64,000 nucleotides of DNA, taken from the NCBI RefSeq assembly GCF_002915575.1, contig NZ_PQGD01000015.1:91522-155521 (forward strand), given 5' to 3'. The position numbers and the translations under genes are program-made. How positions within the stretch are numbered: the stretch's first letter is position 1; each line of letters opens with the position of its first letter. Below are positions 27,501 through 36,507 of this stretch, piece by piece. This DNA is from Superficieibacter electus (GTDB lineage: Bacteria; Pseudomonadota; Gammaproteobacteria; Enterobacterales; Enterobacteriaceae). The notes under the pieces are model-generated. The model searched no databases, had not been told where the DNA came from, and was given only the letters and a program-made list of their open reading frames with translations.

Positions 27501-27585
27501 CAACACGTTAACGCCGGTTGTCGGTGATGCGAACACCCAGACGCCGGAGTTTAAGGCGTTCCTGGTGAACGTGGAAAAGGTGTAA
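24535..27585 (+). CDS. fdoG: FdoG, selenocysteine-containing formate dehydrogenase-O major subunit
   Basis: A 1016-residue periplasmic molybdopterin enzyme, read through an in-frame UGA at 25120-25122 (codon 196), the position of selenocysteine in E. coli FdoG/FdnG. It oxidises formate to CO2. The Tat signal has SRRQFFK, followed by an Fe4S4 motif (CTYCSVGCG then the fourth cysteine in ALCPKG) and the bis-MGD binding domains. After the UGA the frame continues with HGPTVASLAP, the conserved context. The start has AAGGAG 7 nt upstream. Together with FdoH and FdoI it feeds electrons to the quinone pool. Confidence 0.95.
25120..25155 (+). promoter_or_regulatory. Selenocysteine UGA and SECIS hairpin of fdoG
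   Basis: The UGA is followed 11 nt later by GGTAGCA (25134-25140), a loop AGTCT and TGCTCC (25146-25151). This gives a short stem with a bulged U and a GU-containing loop, the bacterial SECIS layout recognised by SelB. Confidence 0.85.
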
Positions 27586-27597
27586 CGGAGACGACTT

Positions 27598-28500
27598 ATG
27601 GCTTATCAATCGCAAGACATTATCCGTCGTTCCGCGACTAACGGTTTCACTCCCGCGCCACAGGCGCGGGATCACCAGCAAGAGGTGGCGAAGCTTATCG
27701 ACGTCACCACCTGCATCGGCTGTAAAGCCTGTCAGGTGGCATGTTCGGAGTGGAACGACCTTCGTGACGAGGTGGGACACAACGTCGGCGTCTATGACAA
27801 CCCGGCGGATCTTACCGCGAAGTCGTGGACGGTGATGCGCTTTTCTGAAGTGGAGCAGAACGACAAACTGGAGTGGCTGATCCGCAAGGACGGCTGTATG
27901 CACTGCGCCGATCCAGGCTGTCTGAAAGCATGTCCGTCAGAAGGGGCTATCATTCAGTATGCCAACGGGATTGTCGACTTCCAGTCTGAACAATGCATCG
28001 GCTGCGGCTACTGCATCGCAGGCTGCCCGTTCGACGTCCCACGCCTGAACCCGGAAGATAACCGCGTCTACAAATGCACCCTGTGTGTGGATCGCGTGGT
28101 TGTCGGTCAGGAACCGGCGTGCGTGAAAACCTGCCCGACCGGCGCTATCCACTTTGGCTCCAAAGAGGATATGAAGACGCTGGCAGGCGAGCGCGTCAAC
28201 GAGCTGAAAACCCGTGGTTATGATAACGCGGGCCTGTACGATCCGGCGGGCGTTGGCGGTACGCACGTGATGTACGTGCTGCATCATGCCGACAAGCCGA
28301 CGCTGTATCACGGCCTGCCGGAGAACCCGGAAATCAGCCAGACCGTGAAGTTCTGGAAAGGCATCTGGAAACCGCTTGCGGCGGTCGGCTTTGCGGCGCC
28401 CTTCGCCGCCAGTATCTTCCACTACGTCGGTGTCGGCCCGAACCGCGCAGAAGAAGATGAAGACAATCTGCACGAAGAGAAAGACGAGGTGCGCAAATGA
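27598..28500 (+). CDS. fdoH: FdoH, formate dehydrogenase-O iron-sulfur subunit
   Basis: A 300-residue electron-transfer subunit with four ferredoxin-type cysteine clusters, for example [31 protein letters not shown] and [10 protein letters not shown]-terminal membrane helix ([19 protein letters not shown]) anchors it on the periplasmic side. It passes electrons from FdoG to the haem b subunit. Starts 12 nt after fdoG; the stop overlaps fdoI by 4 nt. Confidence 0.95.
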   Translation: MAYQSQDIIRRSATNGFTPAPQARDHQQEVAKLIDVTTCIGCKACQVACSEWNDLRDEVGHNVGVYDNPADLTAKSWTVMRFSEVEQNDKLEWLIRKDGCMHCADPGCLKACPSEGAIIQYANGIVDFQSEQCIGCGYCIAGCPFDVPRLNPEDNRVYKCTLCVDRVVVGQEPACVKTCPTGAIHFGSKEDMKTLAGERVNELKTRGYDNAGLYDPAGVGGTHVMYVLHHADKPTLYHGLPENPEISQTVKFWKGIWKPLAAVGFAAPFAASIFHYVGVGPNRAEEDEDNLHEEKDEVRK

Positions 28501-29132
28501 AAAGACGTGACACCATCGTGCGCTACACGGCACCGGAACGCATCAACCACTGGGTCACCGCCTTCTGCTTCATCCTGGCGGCGGTGAGCGGGCTGGGATT
28601 TTTCTTCCCGTCCTTTAACTGGCTGATGCATATTCTGGGTACGCCGCAGCTGGCGCGCATTCTGCATCCGTTCGTCGGTGTGGTGATGTTCGCCTCCTTC
28701 ATCATCATGTTTTTCCGCTACTGGCATCACAATCTAATCAATCGGGATGATATCTTTTGGGCGAAGAATATTCGTAAGATCGTCGTCAACGAGGAAGTGG
28801 GCGATACCGGACGCTATAACTTCGGTCAGAAATGCGTTTTCTGGGCGGCGATTATTCTGCTGGTGCTGTTGCTGGCGAGTGGCGTGGTCATCTGGCGTCC
28901 GTACTTTGCGCCGGCTTTCTCAATCCCGGTGATCCGATTTGCGTTAATGCTGCATTCATTTGCGGCAGTGGCGTTAATTGTGGTTATCATGGTGCATATT
29001 TACGCCGCCCTGTGGGTAAAAGGCACCATTACCGCGATGGTGGAAGGCTGGGTAACCAAAACGTGGGCGAGGAAGCATCACCCACGCTGGTACCGGGAAG
29101 TCCGCCAGAAAGAGGAAAAGTCATCTGAATGA
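28497..29132 (+). CDS. fdoI: FdoI, cytochrome b556 subunit
   Basis: A 211-residue inner-membrane cytochrome b with four transmembrane helices and haem-ligand histidines ([34 protein letters not shown]). It delivers electrons to quinone. It overlaps both neighbours by 4 nt, so fdoGHI-fdhE is one tightly coupled operon. Confidence 0.95.
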   Translation: MKRRDTIVRYTAPERINHWVTAFCFILAAVSGLGFFFPSFNWLMHILGTPQLARILHPFVGVVMFASFIIMFFRYWHHNLINRDDIFWAKNIRKIVVNEEVGDTGRYNFGQKCVFWAAIILLVLLLASGVVIWRPYFAPAFSIPVIRFALMLHSFAAVALIVVIMVHIYAALWVKGTITAMVEGWVTKTWARKHHPRWYREVRQKEEKSSE

Positions 29133-30058
29133 GTATTCGCATAATCCCGCAAGATGAGCTGGGTTCAGGCGAGAAACGCACGGCGGAGACAATTCCGCCG
29201 TTATTGTTCCCCAGACTCAAAAATGTGTACAACCGCCGCGCTGAACGCCTGCGCGAGCTGGCCGAGAATAACCCGCTGGGCGACTACCTGCGCTTTGCCG
29301 CGCTGATCGCCCACGCCCAGGAAGTGGTGCTCTACGACCATCCACTTGAGATGGATCTGACTGCCCGCATCAAAGAAGCCGCCTCGCAGGGCAAGCCGCC
29401 GCTGGATATTCATGTCCTGCCGCGCGACAAGCACTGGCATAAGCTGCTGCATTCGCTGATTGCCGAGCTGAAGCCGGAGATGAGCGGACCCGCGCTGGCG
29501 GTGATTGAGAACCTGGAAAAATCGTCGGAACAGGAACTGGAGCTGATGGCGAGCGCGCTGTTTGCAGCGGATTTTGCGTCAGTGAGCAGTGATAAAGCGC
29601 CGTTTATCTGGGCTGCGCTGTCGCTGTACTGGGCGCAAATGGCGAGCCTGATCCCCGGCAAAGCGCGTGCCGAATACGGTGAGCAGCGCCAGTTCTGCCC
29701 GGTGTGTGGTTCAATGCCGGTTTCCAGCATCGTGCAAATCGGCACCACCCAGGGCCTGCGTTACCTGCACTGCAACCTGTGTGAAACCGAATGGCACGTG
29801 GTGCGCATCAAATGCAGCAACTGTGAACAGACCCGCGATTTGCACTACTGGTCGCTGGACAACGAGCAGGCGGCGGTAAAAGCCGAAAGCTGCGGCGACT
29901 GCGGTACTTACCTGAAGATTTTGTATCAGGAAAAAGACCCGAATGTGGAGCCGGTAGCCGACGATCTGGCAACGCTGGTGCTGGATGCGCGCATGGAGCA
30001 GGAAGGCTTTGCCAGAAGCTCGATTAACCCGTTTTTATTTCCGGGTGAAGGGGAATAG
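29129..30058 (+). CDS. fdhE: FdhE, formate dehydrogenase maturation protein
   Basis: A 309-residue cytoplasmic accessory protein with rubredoxin-like CXXC pairs ([24 protein letters not shown]). It binds the Tat-dependent formate dehydrogenases and is needed for their activity. Last gene of the fdo operon, followed at once by a strong terminator. Confidence 0.95.
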   Translation: MSIRIIPQDELGSGEKRTAETIPPLLFPRLKNVYNRRAERLRELAENNPLGDYLRFAALIAHAQEVVLYDHPLEMDLTARIKEAASQGKPPLDIHVLPRDKHWHKLLHSLIAELKPEMSGPALAVIENLEKSSEQELELMASALFAADFASVSSDKAPFIWAALSLYWAQMASLIPGKARAEYGEQRQFCPVCGSMPVSSIVQIGTTQGLRYLHCNLCETEWHVVRIKCSNCEQTRDLHYWSLDNEQAAVKAESCGDCGTYLKILYQEKDPNVEPVADDLATLVLDARMEQEGFARSSINPFLFPGEGE

Positions 30059-30064
30059 GTAATA

Positions 30065-30100
30065 CGTCGGGTAGCGCTTGCGCCTGCCCGGCGTTTTTTT
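30065..30100 (+). terminator. Rho-independent terminator of fdoGHI-fdhE
   Basis: Stem arms CGTCGGGTAGCGC (30065-30077) and GCGCCTGCCCGGCG (30080-30093), followed by seven T. The stem resembles a REP element. It also lies at the 3' end of the convergent PIN-domain gene. Confidence 0.85.
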
Positions 30101-30101
30101 G

Positions 30102-30473
30102 TCAAAACTGATAAGGCGTTACGACACCAGGTATGCCTGCGAAATCCTTTGTATTTCTCGTGACCATCTCATAGCGATAATGCTGAGCCGTGGCGAGAAT
30201 GATAGCATCAGGCAGTTTTAAGCCGAACTCTTGCCTGAGATTTACGCTCCGTTCCGCAATATCCTGCGATATACCAATGGTATTAAAAGCGCTCAATGCC
30301 ATACGCGTTTGATGTTCCTGATGGTATTTTTTCGCCCCGACCATCACTTCCATCCAGGTAACGAGACTAATAGCATGCTGTGGAAGATAAGCGTCAAGCG
30401 CTGACATTGCCTCGCGATGACCATTAAACAGATCGATCAGGATATTGGTATCAAAAAGCGCCTTTCCTTTCAT
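30102..30473 (-). CDS. vapC: VapC-type PIN-domain toxin
   Basis: A 123-residue PIN ribonuclease. Conserved acidic residues are seen in LFDTNILIDLF, TWMEVMVG, LPDAIILATA and TRNTKDF, the usual four metal ligands. VapC proteins cut tRNA or rRNA when free of antitoxin. I start at the ATG at 30473, which forms TGATG with the antitoxin stop and has GAGGAG 8 nt upstream; a GTG at 30482 is an alternative. It lies between fdhE and an esterase gene in a small accessory stretch. Confidence 0.85.
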   Translation of the reverse strand: MKGKALFDTNILIDLFNGHREAMSALDAYLPQHAISLVTWMEVMVGAKKYHQEHQTRMALSAFNTIGISQDIAERSVNLRQEFGLKLPDAIILATAQHYRYEMVTRNTKDFAGIPGVVTPYQF

Positions 30474-30700
30474 CACTCCCACTCCTCACGTAGCGCTCGC
30501 TCAAATTCGACGCCATCTTCTTCACAGCCCTGCCACAGTCCAAGCGCATTAGCGATGGCTGCTTTAGCCTGATTCTGCCTTTCAAGGTATTCTTCAACCG
30601 CTTCACGTAGCAACTCAGCTCGAGGAAGGCCGCGCTGGTGCTTAAGATCATCAAGCCGTTTGATGACGTCATCCGATAAATCAAGAAGTATTCTGCCCAT
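30473..30700 (-). CDS. Ribbon-helix-helix antitoxin (VapB-like)
   Basis: A 75-residue protein from the ATG at 30700 (AGG 7 nt upstream); longer upstream starts are weaker. The N-terminus ([19 protein letters not shown]) is a CopG/MetJ-type ribbon-helix-helix DNA-binding domain, and the acidic C-terminus ([17 protein letters not shown]) would wrap the toxin. Its stop overlaps the toxin start by 1 nt, so the two are coupled. It should repress its own promoter. Confidence 0.82.
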   Translation of the reverse strand: MGRILLDLSDDVIKRLDDLKHQRGLPRAELLREAVEEYLERQNQAKAAIANALGLWQGCEEDGVEFERALREEWE

Positions 30701-30922
30701 ATCGATACCTGCCACCATGCTCATATATACCTTCAGTATATCATTAATGGTTAATAAGAAGACAAAATACACTTACTTACGACAAGGTTAAAGCGTGACT
30801 CCGCGACACTTTCTATTTTTGCGAAGCGCTTTCCAGAATCAGATACCCACCAAAATTAGCGTTTTCATTTGGCAGAAGTTACGTTATAAGACTGGATATT
30901 CATACAGTTAAGAGGCGTAATC

Positions 30923-31831
30923 ATGACACTTGAAAAAGGTATTGCAGAACTGGTTAATGATTTTATCGCCGCCGGGCGTCCGTCAGAACGGAACCAACGC
31001 GTTGAGCAGCGACGGGAAGGCTATATTGCCAGCACCGTACTGGCGGGAGAGATAGAAACGCGCGTCACGGTAGAGGATATGACGCTTGAAGGCATGACCT
31101 TCCGGGTCGTCTCACCGCTTCATACTAACGGTGCTCTGCCAACGGTGATTTATTACCATGGCGGCTGTTTCGTCAGCGGCGGTTTTGCCACCCACGATCA
31201 CCAGTTGCGGCAACTGGCATTTTACAGCGGCTGCCGGGTCATTGCCGTGCAGTACCGCCGTGCGCCGGAGCATACTTTCCCTGCGGCACATGACGATGCG
31301 GAAAAAGGCGCGGGTATCATCTGGCAGCATGCCGATAAGCTCGGCGTAGATCGTACATACATAACCCTCGCTGGCGACAGCGCAGGCGGGCATCTGGCGC
31401 TGGTCACGGCACTGCGCCTGAAAGCCGCAGGTCAGTGGCAACCTGCGCAACTCATCCTCATTTATCCTATGCTTGATGCCACCGCCCATTTCGAAAGCTA
31501 TACACGTAACGGCCTCGACTACATTATCACCCGCGACACGCTGCTCTCCGGCTATGAAATGTATCTACCCCACACCGATCGTCAGCATCCGGAAGCCAGC
31601 CCGCTATGGCGCGATGACTTCAACGGTCTGCCGCCAGTGCATATCATTACCGCCGAATACGATCCGCTTTGCGACGAGGGGGAAGCGCTATATCAGCGAC
31701 TTAGTGAGCAAGGGGTGGCGTGTTCCTGCCAGCGTTACCTCGGCGTTATTCACGGTTTCTTTCAGTTAGGTGGCGTAAGCGTGGCGGCGAAAAATGTGAT
31801 GCGGGATATCGCGTGGCGGGCTGGTATATAG
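30923..31831 (+). CDS. HSL-family alpha/beta-hydrolase (esterase)
   Basis: A 302-residue cytoplasmic hydrolase of the hormone-sensitive-lipase family. The oxyanion-hole motif HGGCFVSGG is near residue 77, the nucleophile in GDSAGGHLAL near 150, the acid in AEYDPLCDEG and the histidine in GVIHGFF. The family hydrolyses short-chain carboxyl esters. It is flanked by two toxin-antitoxin modules and is not part of the backbone gene order, so likely accessory. Physiological substrate unknown. Confidence 0.82.
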   Translation: MTLEKGIAELVNDFIAAGRPSERNQRVEQRREGYIASTVLAGEIETRVTVEDMTLEGMTFRVVSPLHTNGALPTVIYYHGGCFVSGGFATHDHQLRQLAFYSGCRVIAVQYRRAPEHTFPAAHDDAEKGAGIIWQHADKLGVDRTYITLAGDSAGGHLALVTALRLKAAGQWQPAQLILIYPMLDATAHFESYTRNGLDYIITRDTLLSGYEMYLPHTDRQHPEASPLWRDDFNGLPPVHIITAEYDPLCDEGEALYQRLSEQGVACSCQRYLGVIHGFFQLGGVSVAAKNVMRDIAWRAGI

Positions 31832-31844
31832 ATGACTATTTCTC

Positions 31845-31869
31845 TGTTGTTTTCATATTGAAAACAACA
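31845..31869. promoter_or_regulatory. Operator palindrome 1 of higBA
   Basis: Perfect inverted repeat with 11-nt arms: TGTTGTTTTCA (31845-31855), spacer TAT, TGAAAACAACA (31859-31869). It shares the core GTTTTCA-N3-TGAAAAC with the second palindrome, so both are probably HigA binding sites. Confidence 0.75.
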
Positions 31870-31880
31870 GGCCTATCTTC

Positions 31881-31908
31881 TACTATAGTGTTTTCAGGCT
31901 GAAAACAC
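31881..31908. promoter_or_regulatory. -10 like box and operator palindrome 2 of higBA
   Basis: TACTAT at 31881-31886 looks like a -10 box. Directly after it is GTGTTTTCA (31888-31896), spacer GGC, TGAAAACAC (31900-31908), a perfect 9-nt palindrome. The centres of the two palindromes are 41 bp apart, which places both faces of the promoter under repressor. Confidence 0.7.
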
Positions 31909-31926
31909 CGGTACAGGGACAGAACC

Positions 31927-32238
31927 GTGCATGTTATTAGCCGTAAGCCTTTTAACGAGGCGATAGCCAACTTTCCCGGTTGTGCCACCGCGCTCGTCGA
32001 CTTGCTGAATGTCCTGGAGAAAAAGGCTTTCAGCAATCCACAAGAGATGAAAAGCCATCTTCCTTCCCTGGACAACTTTAAGTACAGGAAAAAATGGTGG
32101 GTAGTTGATGTTGCAGGTAATAACTTACGGCTCATCGCTTTTATGGATTTCAGGCTGCAAAAAGTTTTTGTGAAGCACATTGTTTCTCATGCCGAATACG
32201 ACAGGCTAACAAAATACTACCGGAGCCATACAGAATGA
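31927..32238 (+). CDS. higB: HigB-type mRNA interferase toxin
   Basis: A 103-residue basic protein of the HigB/RelE superfamily. The conserved C-terminal block with IAFMDFRLQKVFVKHIVSH and EYDRLTKYY is the family signature, including catalytic-type lysine/histidine residues. Such toxins cut mRNA on the ribosome. The toxin precedes the antitoxin, the typical hig order, and the two genes overlap by 4 nt. The ATG was chosen as the first one after the promoter. Confidence 0.88.
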   Translation: MHVISRKPFNEAIANFPGCATALVDLLNVLEKKAFSNPQEMKSHLPSLDNFKYRKKWWVVDVAGNNLRLIAFMDFRLQKVFVKHIVSHAEYDRLTKYYRSHTE

Positions 32239-32687
32239 GCAGGCCCAATATGCACCTTATGGATACCGCCAGCGCAGAAAAGATGGTTAACGCTTTCTCA
32301 AAAGCAGTGAAGCCTATTCCTCTGATGAACGGAGAACGTAACGGGACCGAGTATCGCAGAGCACTAGCGCTGATTGAGTTCTTAATTGACAGGGACGATC
32401 TGGATAACCCGCTTTTTGAACTTCTGGCCAGAAAAATCAACGACTATGAAAATCACGCTCCCGAGTTTGCAGAGTTTAATCGCCGCCTGGAAAGCACGCC
32501 TCCGGGCGTTGCGATGCTACGAACGTTGATGGACCAGTACGGATTGAAAGCAGCCGATTTAGCAAATGAGCTTGGGTCAAAATCCAATATCAGCAATATT
32601 CTTAATGGCCGCAGAGCACTCACGGTAAAGCACATCAAGGCGCTCTCAGAAAGATTTAATCTTCCGCCAGAAGCATTCATTGGGTAA
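32235..32687 (+). CDS. higA: HigA-type antitoxin with XRE HTH
   Basis: A 150-residue antitoxin. The C-terminal ~60 residues form an XRE helix-turn-helix (LRTLMDQYGLKAADLANELG, then SNISNILNGRRALTVKHIKA); the N-terminal part would neutralise HigB. It is expected to bind the two palindromes at 31845-31908 and repress the operon. Confidence 0.88.
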   Translation: MSRPNMHLMDTASAEKMVNAFSKAVKPIPLMNGERNGTEYRRALALIEFLIDRDDLDNPLFELLARKINDYENHAPEFAEFNRRLESTPPGVAMLRTLMDQYGLKAADLANELGSKSNISNILNGRRALTVKHIKALSERFNLPPEAFIG

Positions 32688-32698
32688 AAGAGGCACGA

Positions 32699-33688
32699 TC
32701 ATTCTTCCTCATTCCCCCCTTCTTCCAGTGGCCCAAATGGCTTCGCGGGAAGCACGATATAAATCCCTTCAAACACCGCGCCGGAGGTTTCATTGCCGAA
32801 CAACTCGACCTGCAACTGCACGCGCGCCTTACGTCCGCGCGCCAGGCGATCTAAATCGCCGCTGAGCGAGCCGAGATCGGCAATAGCCGTAGGACGCCCG
32901 CTAATCGGGTGACTATAGCGAATATGCGCGTCAGCAAGGATAATCGTACCGCCCAGATGGCGTTCGCGCAGCATTAGCCAGATAAGCCCCCAGCCGGTGA
33001 GCGTCGCCAGCGAGAACAGGCTTCCGGCAAACAAAGTGTGGTGCGGATTTTGATTGCCGGTTTCCGGCATGGTGGTAATAAATTTTTGCCCGGTATACTG
33101 CTGGATGCGCACGCCCATCTTTTCACTGAGCGGAATGTGCTCATACCATGCCTGCTGAAGCTGACCACACCAGTCGCCGCGGTGCAGAATATCGTCCAGC
33201 GACGCGATAGGTTTGATCATCAGAAAATGGCGCAGCGGCGTAGTTTGCGGAGCGGTAATTTCCCCCTGATTCACAAATCCCAGCCTGGCGAAGAACTCTA
33301 CTGCGTCCTCACGCGCGCTACAGGTCACCCGCTTTACGCCTTCCTGACGCGCGATGGACTCCAGCGTCATCGCCATCAGCGTGCCGAGACCCTTATCCTG
33401 TACGCCTGGATCGACGGCCATAAAGCGAATAGAGGCTTCGTTATCGGCATTAATATAAAGCCGTCCGACAGCCACCAGTTTGCCCTCTTCATCCACCACC
33501 ATTTGATGATGCGCCAGCGCATCCCAGGCGTCGCGCTCTGAACCTTTCGGCTGATGTAGTGGCTTACGCAGCATCTCCCAGCGAAACTGATAGTAAGCAT
33601 CTAACTCTTCTGCTGTTTGCGGTACACGAAGGTGATACATAGCGGCACTCTCTTTTGTTACCCGAGGCCTCGTCAGAAGCTGGCTCAT
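32699..33688 (-). CDS. fabY: FabY (YiiD), GNAT-thioesterase fusion
   Basis: A 329-residue two-domain protein, full length for the family. Residues 1-150 are an N-acetyltransferase domain ([14 protein letters not shown] acetyl-CoA loop); the C-terminal ~170 residues are a YiiD hotdog thioesterase-like domain ([19 protein letters not shown]). FabY is implicated in starting fatty-acid synthesis from acetyl/malonyl-ACP. Its start overlaps dtd by 4 nt. The 3' end lies 12 bp from convergent higA, which marks the edge of the accessory stretch. Confidence 0.92.
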   Translation of the reverse strand: MSQLLTRPRVTKESAAMYHLRVPQTAEELDAYYQFRWEMLRKPLHQPKGSERDAWDALAHHQMVVDEEGKLVAVGRLYINADNEASIRFMAVDPGVQDKGLGTLMAMTLESIARQEGVKRVTCSAREDAVEFFARLGFVNQGEITAPQTTPLRHFLMIKPIASLDDILHRGDWCGQLQQAWYEHIPLSEKMGVRIQQYTGQKFITTMPETGNQNPHHTLFAGSLFSLATLTGWGLIWLMLRERHLGGTIILADAHIRYSHPISGRPTAIADLGSLSGDLDRLARGRKARVQLQVELFGNETSGAVFEGIYIVLPAKPFGPLEEGGNEEE

Positions 33689-34122
33689 ACCTGAAGCCAG
33701 AACGTAACGGGGCCATCATTAACCAGTGAAACCTGCATATCTGCCGCAAATCGCCCGGTGCGGGTATTGATTTGCTGTTGACGGCAACGGCTGACAAAAT
33801 ACTCATACAAGCCTTCTGCACGATCCGGCGCGGCACCTTTCGAGAAGCCGGGACGCATCCCTCGCTCAGTATCTGCCGCCAAAGTAAACTGCGACACCAC
33901 CAGTACGCTGCCGCCCGCCTGCTGTACGTTAAGGTTCATCTTACCGTCAGCATCACTAAAGATGCGGTAGCCCAGTACGCGCTCGCACAGGCGGTTCGCC
34001 TTTTGTTCGTCATCCTCTTTTTCGACACCTAACAGGACCAAAAGTCCCGGGCCGATTTCACCCGTCACTTCACCCTCCACGGTGACGCTGGCACGGGTTA
34101 CGCGCTGAATTAATGCAATCAT
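33685..34122 (-). CDS. dtd: D-aminoacyl-tRNA deacylase
   Basis: A 145-residue cytoplasmic proofreading enzyme that removes D-amino acids from tRNA. The two cross-dimer motifs are present: SQFTLAADT with the catalytic threonine and [10 protein letters not shown] with the chiral-proofreading Gly-Pro. I start at 34122 (MIALIQRV), the standard N-terminus, which overlaps the yihY stop by 4 nt. Confidence 0.95.
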   Translation of the reverse strand: MIALIQRVTRASVTVEGEVTGEIGPGLLVLLGVEKEDDEQKANRLCERVLGYRIFSDADGKMNLNVQQAGGSVLVVSQFTLAADTERGMRPGFSKGAAPDRAEGLYEYFVSRCRQQQINTRTGRFAADMQVSLVNDGPVTFWLQV

Positions 34123-34979
34123 GGCTGGTCTTCTTTTTCTTCTTTGAGTTTGCGGTACTCCCCGAGAGTGACAGTTATTTCCGCGCCAAGCAAGACGATG
34201 CACCACGTCCAGTAGACCCAGACAAACAAAATGGGGATAACCGACAGCACGCCATAAATGAGCTGATAAGAGGGAAACGTGGTGATATAGAGTGCAAACC
34301 CTTTTTTACCTGCCTCGAACAACAACGCGGCGACGAATGCCCCGATCACCGCATCCCGATTTGGCACCTGCGTCGTGGGAACCACACTGTATAGCAGCCA
34401 GAAAGAGAGCCAGGAGAGGATCAGCGGGAAGATACGCAACACGTCATCAATCACGCTATTTAACTCACTGGCCCAGCGCAACGAGAGCAGGTAGGAGCTG
34501 ATCACCAGGCTGGCCCCCGCGAGCACCGGCCCCAGGGTCAGGATCATCCAGTAGACCGCAAAGGAGTAGACTTTAGGTCGGATGCGTTTACTGCGCCAGA
34601 TGGTGTTTAACGCGCTATCAATGGCGTACATCAGCAGGAGCGAGGTGACAATTAACCCGCACGCCCCCACCGCGGTCATTTTGCTGGAGTTGGCGACAAA
34701 TTGTTCAATATAGCGCTGAATCACGTCGCCGGTCGCAGGCATAAAGTTGGCAAAAACGAAATGCCGAAGCTGGACGCTGACATCCGAAAACATGGGAAAT
34801 GCAGCGAATAAGGCGAAAATGACCGCCACCAGCGGCACCAGTGAAAGCAATGACACATAGGCGAGGTTACCCGCCAGCGTCGTCATATTGTCTTCATCGA
34901 TGCGCTGCCAGAGAAGTTTTAGCCACGCCACCATTGGGCGCGTTGAGTAACTGATTTTTTGCCGGAAAGTTTTTATCAT
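34119..34979 (-). CDS. yihY: YihY, BrkB/YihY-family inner-membrane protein
   Basis: A 286-residue membrane protein with six predicted helices (for example [20 protein letters not shown] and [17 protein letters not shown]). It was once called RNase BN, a role since assigned to another protein; its function is unclear. The charged C-terminal tail ends in KEEKEDQP. It overlaps yihX and dtd by 4 nt each. Confidence 0.93.
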   Translation of the reverse strand: MIKTFRQKISYSTRPMVAWLKLLWQRIDEDNMTTLAGNLAYVSLLSLVPLVAVIFALFAAFPMFSDVSVQLRHFVFANFMPATGDVIQRYIEQFVANSSKMTAVGACGLIVTSLLLMYAIDSALNTIWRSKRIRPKVYSFAVYWMILTLGPVLAGASLVISSYLLSLRWASELNSVIDDVLRIFPLILSWLSFWLLYSVVPTTQVPNRDAVIGAFVAALLFEAGKKGFALYITTFPSYQLIYGVLSVIPILFVWVYWTWCIVLLGAEITVTLGEYRKLKEEKEDQP

Positions 34980-35572
34980 AACAACGTCGAGAAATAGTCC
35001 GGAATGGTCTCTTTCCCCGTCACCAGGATTGAGGTGATTCCCAACTGATTAGCCCCTTCTATATTATCGACGTTGTCGTCAAAAAAGACCGTATCTTCAG
35101 CGGAAAATCCTTCAGCCTGTAGCACCTGCTGATAGATGCGCGCTTCCGGTTTACGCATGCCTAAATCCTGTGAAAGATAGATATGATCGGCGGCGCTACG
35201 GATTTCCGGGTATTCCTCCGGCCAGAAAGTAGTATGCAAACGGTTGGTGTTTGACAGCACCACAACGCGATGCCCCTGCTCCCTCAGCTTATGCATGATG
35301 GCGATGACTTCCGGGCGCAGTCCTACAAATACCGCCTGCCAGCCATGGGAAAACTGTTCATAGCTCAGCGGCAGATCCATCTCATGACACAGCGCTTGTG
35401 CAAATGCCTCATCAGTAATCTCGCCCCGCTCGTGCTGATGGAAGGCTTCCCCCATCGTAAACGTCTGCTTCAGCGTCGCCAGCGGTACACGGCTAAAATC
35501 GCTCCATGCCCCCAGCACACGGTTAAAGTCGATATCGACAATCACATTACCCAAATCAAAGATATAGAGCAT
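34976..35572 (-). CDS. yihX: YihX, HAD alpha-D-glucose-1-phosphate phosphatase
   Basis: A 198-residue HAD-like hydrolase. Motif I is FDLGNVIVD (nucleophile aspartate), motif II VLSNTNR, then RKPEARIY and FFDDNVDN as motifs III and IV. The E. coli enzyme removes phosphate from alpha-glucose-1-phosphate. The start at 35572 gives the normal MLYIFDLG N-terminus and has an AAAGGAG SD. First gene of the yihX-yihY-dtd-fabY operon. Confidence 0.94.
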   Translation of the reverse strand: MLYIFDLGNVIVDIDFNRVLGAWSDFSRVPLATLKQTFTMGEAFHQHERGEITDEAFAQALCHEMDLPLSYEQFSHGWQAVFVGLRPEVIAIMHKLREQGHRVVVLSNTNRLHTTFWPEEYPEIRSAADHIYLSQDLGMRKPEARIYQQVLQAEGFSAEDTVFFDDNVDNIEGANQLGITSILVTGKETIPDYFSTLL

Positions 35573-35666
35573 TTTTGTCTCCTTTCGCGCCGTGGAGGAA
35601 TAACTGTAGCGGGAAAGGCGAGGTTTGACTATGGGGTGATTAACAACATTCAGCGCTACTTTATAT

Positions 35667-36473
35667 TCACAGTTCAGGCATGTCCTTTTCCGCCGCCTCC
35701 CCCGCCAGGATAATTTCTGCCTGACCTTCATGAAGGCGCGCTTTCAGCGTTGCGGGCGGGAAGTCGTCCGTGAAGAGTGCCGTTACCTGGTTAATATTGC
35801 CTATCTCAACGGCGGCGGAAGCATGATATTTAGTATGATCGGCCGCCAGTAAGATGTGCCGGGAATGCGCCATCATCGCTTTGGCGATGCTGGCCTCGTT
35901 CACGTCAAACTCCAGCAACGTACCGTCATGTTCGATGGCCCCGACGCTTGTGACCAGATAGTCAGCCCGAAACCCCTGCACAAATGCGGCAGCCCCTGGT
36001 CCGATAATACCGCCGTTGTGCGGTCGCAGCGTGCCGCCCGCTACCATCACTTCAAACTGGGGGTTTTTATACAAAATATGCGCCACCCGCAGGCTGTTGG
36101 TAATAATGCGCAGGTGATTATGGTTAAGCAGCGCACGTGCAACATGCTCAACGGTCGTACCGATAGTGATAAAAATAGTTGAGCCGTCAGGTATATAATC
36201 AGCGATCGCATCTGCAATCGCCTTTTTTTCATCCATGAGAGAAACTTCGCGTTGTTCAAAAGCGGTATTCACTACACTTGACGCTCGTCCGGCACCGCCA
36301 TGATGTCGAGTGATAAGCCCCTGTTCACTCAGTTTACGAATATCCCGGCGAACGGTTTGCGTCGAGACGTCTAACAGCTGCGCCAGCTCATCAATGTTCA
36401 TATAACCATGTTCAGCAATCAGTGCCAGTAAACGGTCGTGACGTGGATTACCGGTCAGCTCGGTTAAACTCAT
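35667..36473 (-). CDS. csqR: CsqR (YihW), DeoR-type repressor of sulfoquinovose genes
   Basis: A 268-residue DeoR-family regulator, from the ATG at 36473 (MSLTELTGN). The HTH is at about residues 20-60 (ELAQLLDVSTQTVRRDIRKL) and the effector domain has TIFITIGTTVEHVA and ADHTKYHASAA. In E. coli it represses the yih genes and is released by sulfoquinovose or its glycerol derivative. It is co-directional with yihV. The C-terminus is several residues longer than the E. coli protein as I recall it. Confidence 0.93.
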   Translation of the reverse strand: MSLTELTGNPRHDRLLALIAEHGYMNIDELAQLLDVSTQTVRRDIRKLSEQGLITRHHGGAGRASSVVNTAFEQREVSLMDEKKAIADAIADYIPDGSTIFITIGTTVEHVARALLNHNHLRIITNSLRVAHILYKNPQFEVMVAGGTLRPHNGGIIGPGAAAFVQGFRADYLVTSVGAIEHDGTLLEFDVNEASIAKAMMAHSRHILLAADHTKYHASAAVEIGNINQVTALFTDDFPPATLKARLHEGQAEIILAGEAAEKDMPEL

Positions 36474-36507
36474 GGAAATTCCTCTCAACTCTTAACTGCC
36501 CTGCATT

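Noticed and set aside
24478-27585. Two separate ORFs in fdoG that look like a nonsense mutation
   Set aside because: The break is a UGA at the known selenocysteine codon, with a SECIS hairpin after it and conserved sequence on both sides.
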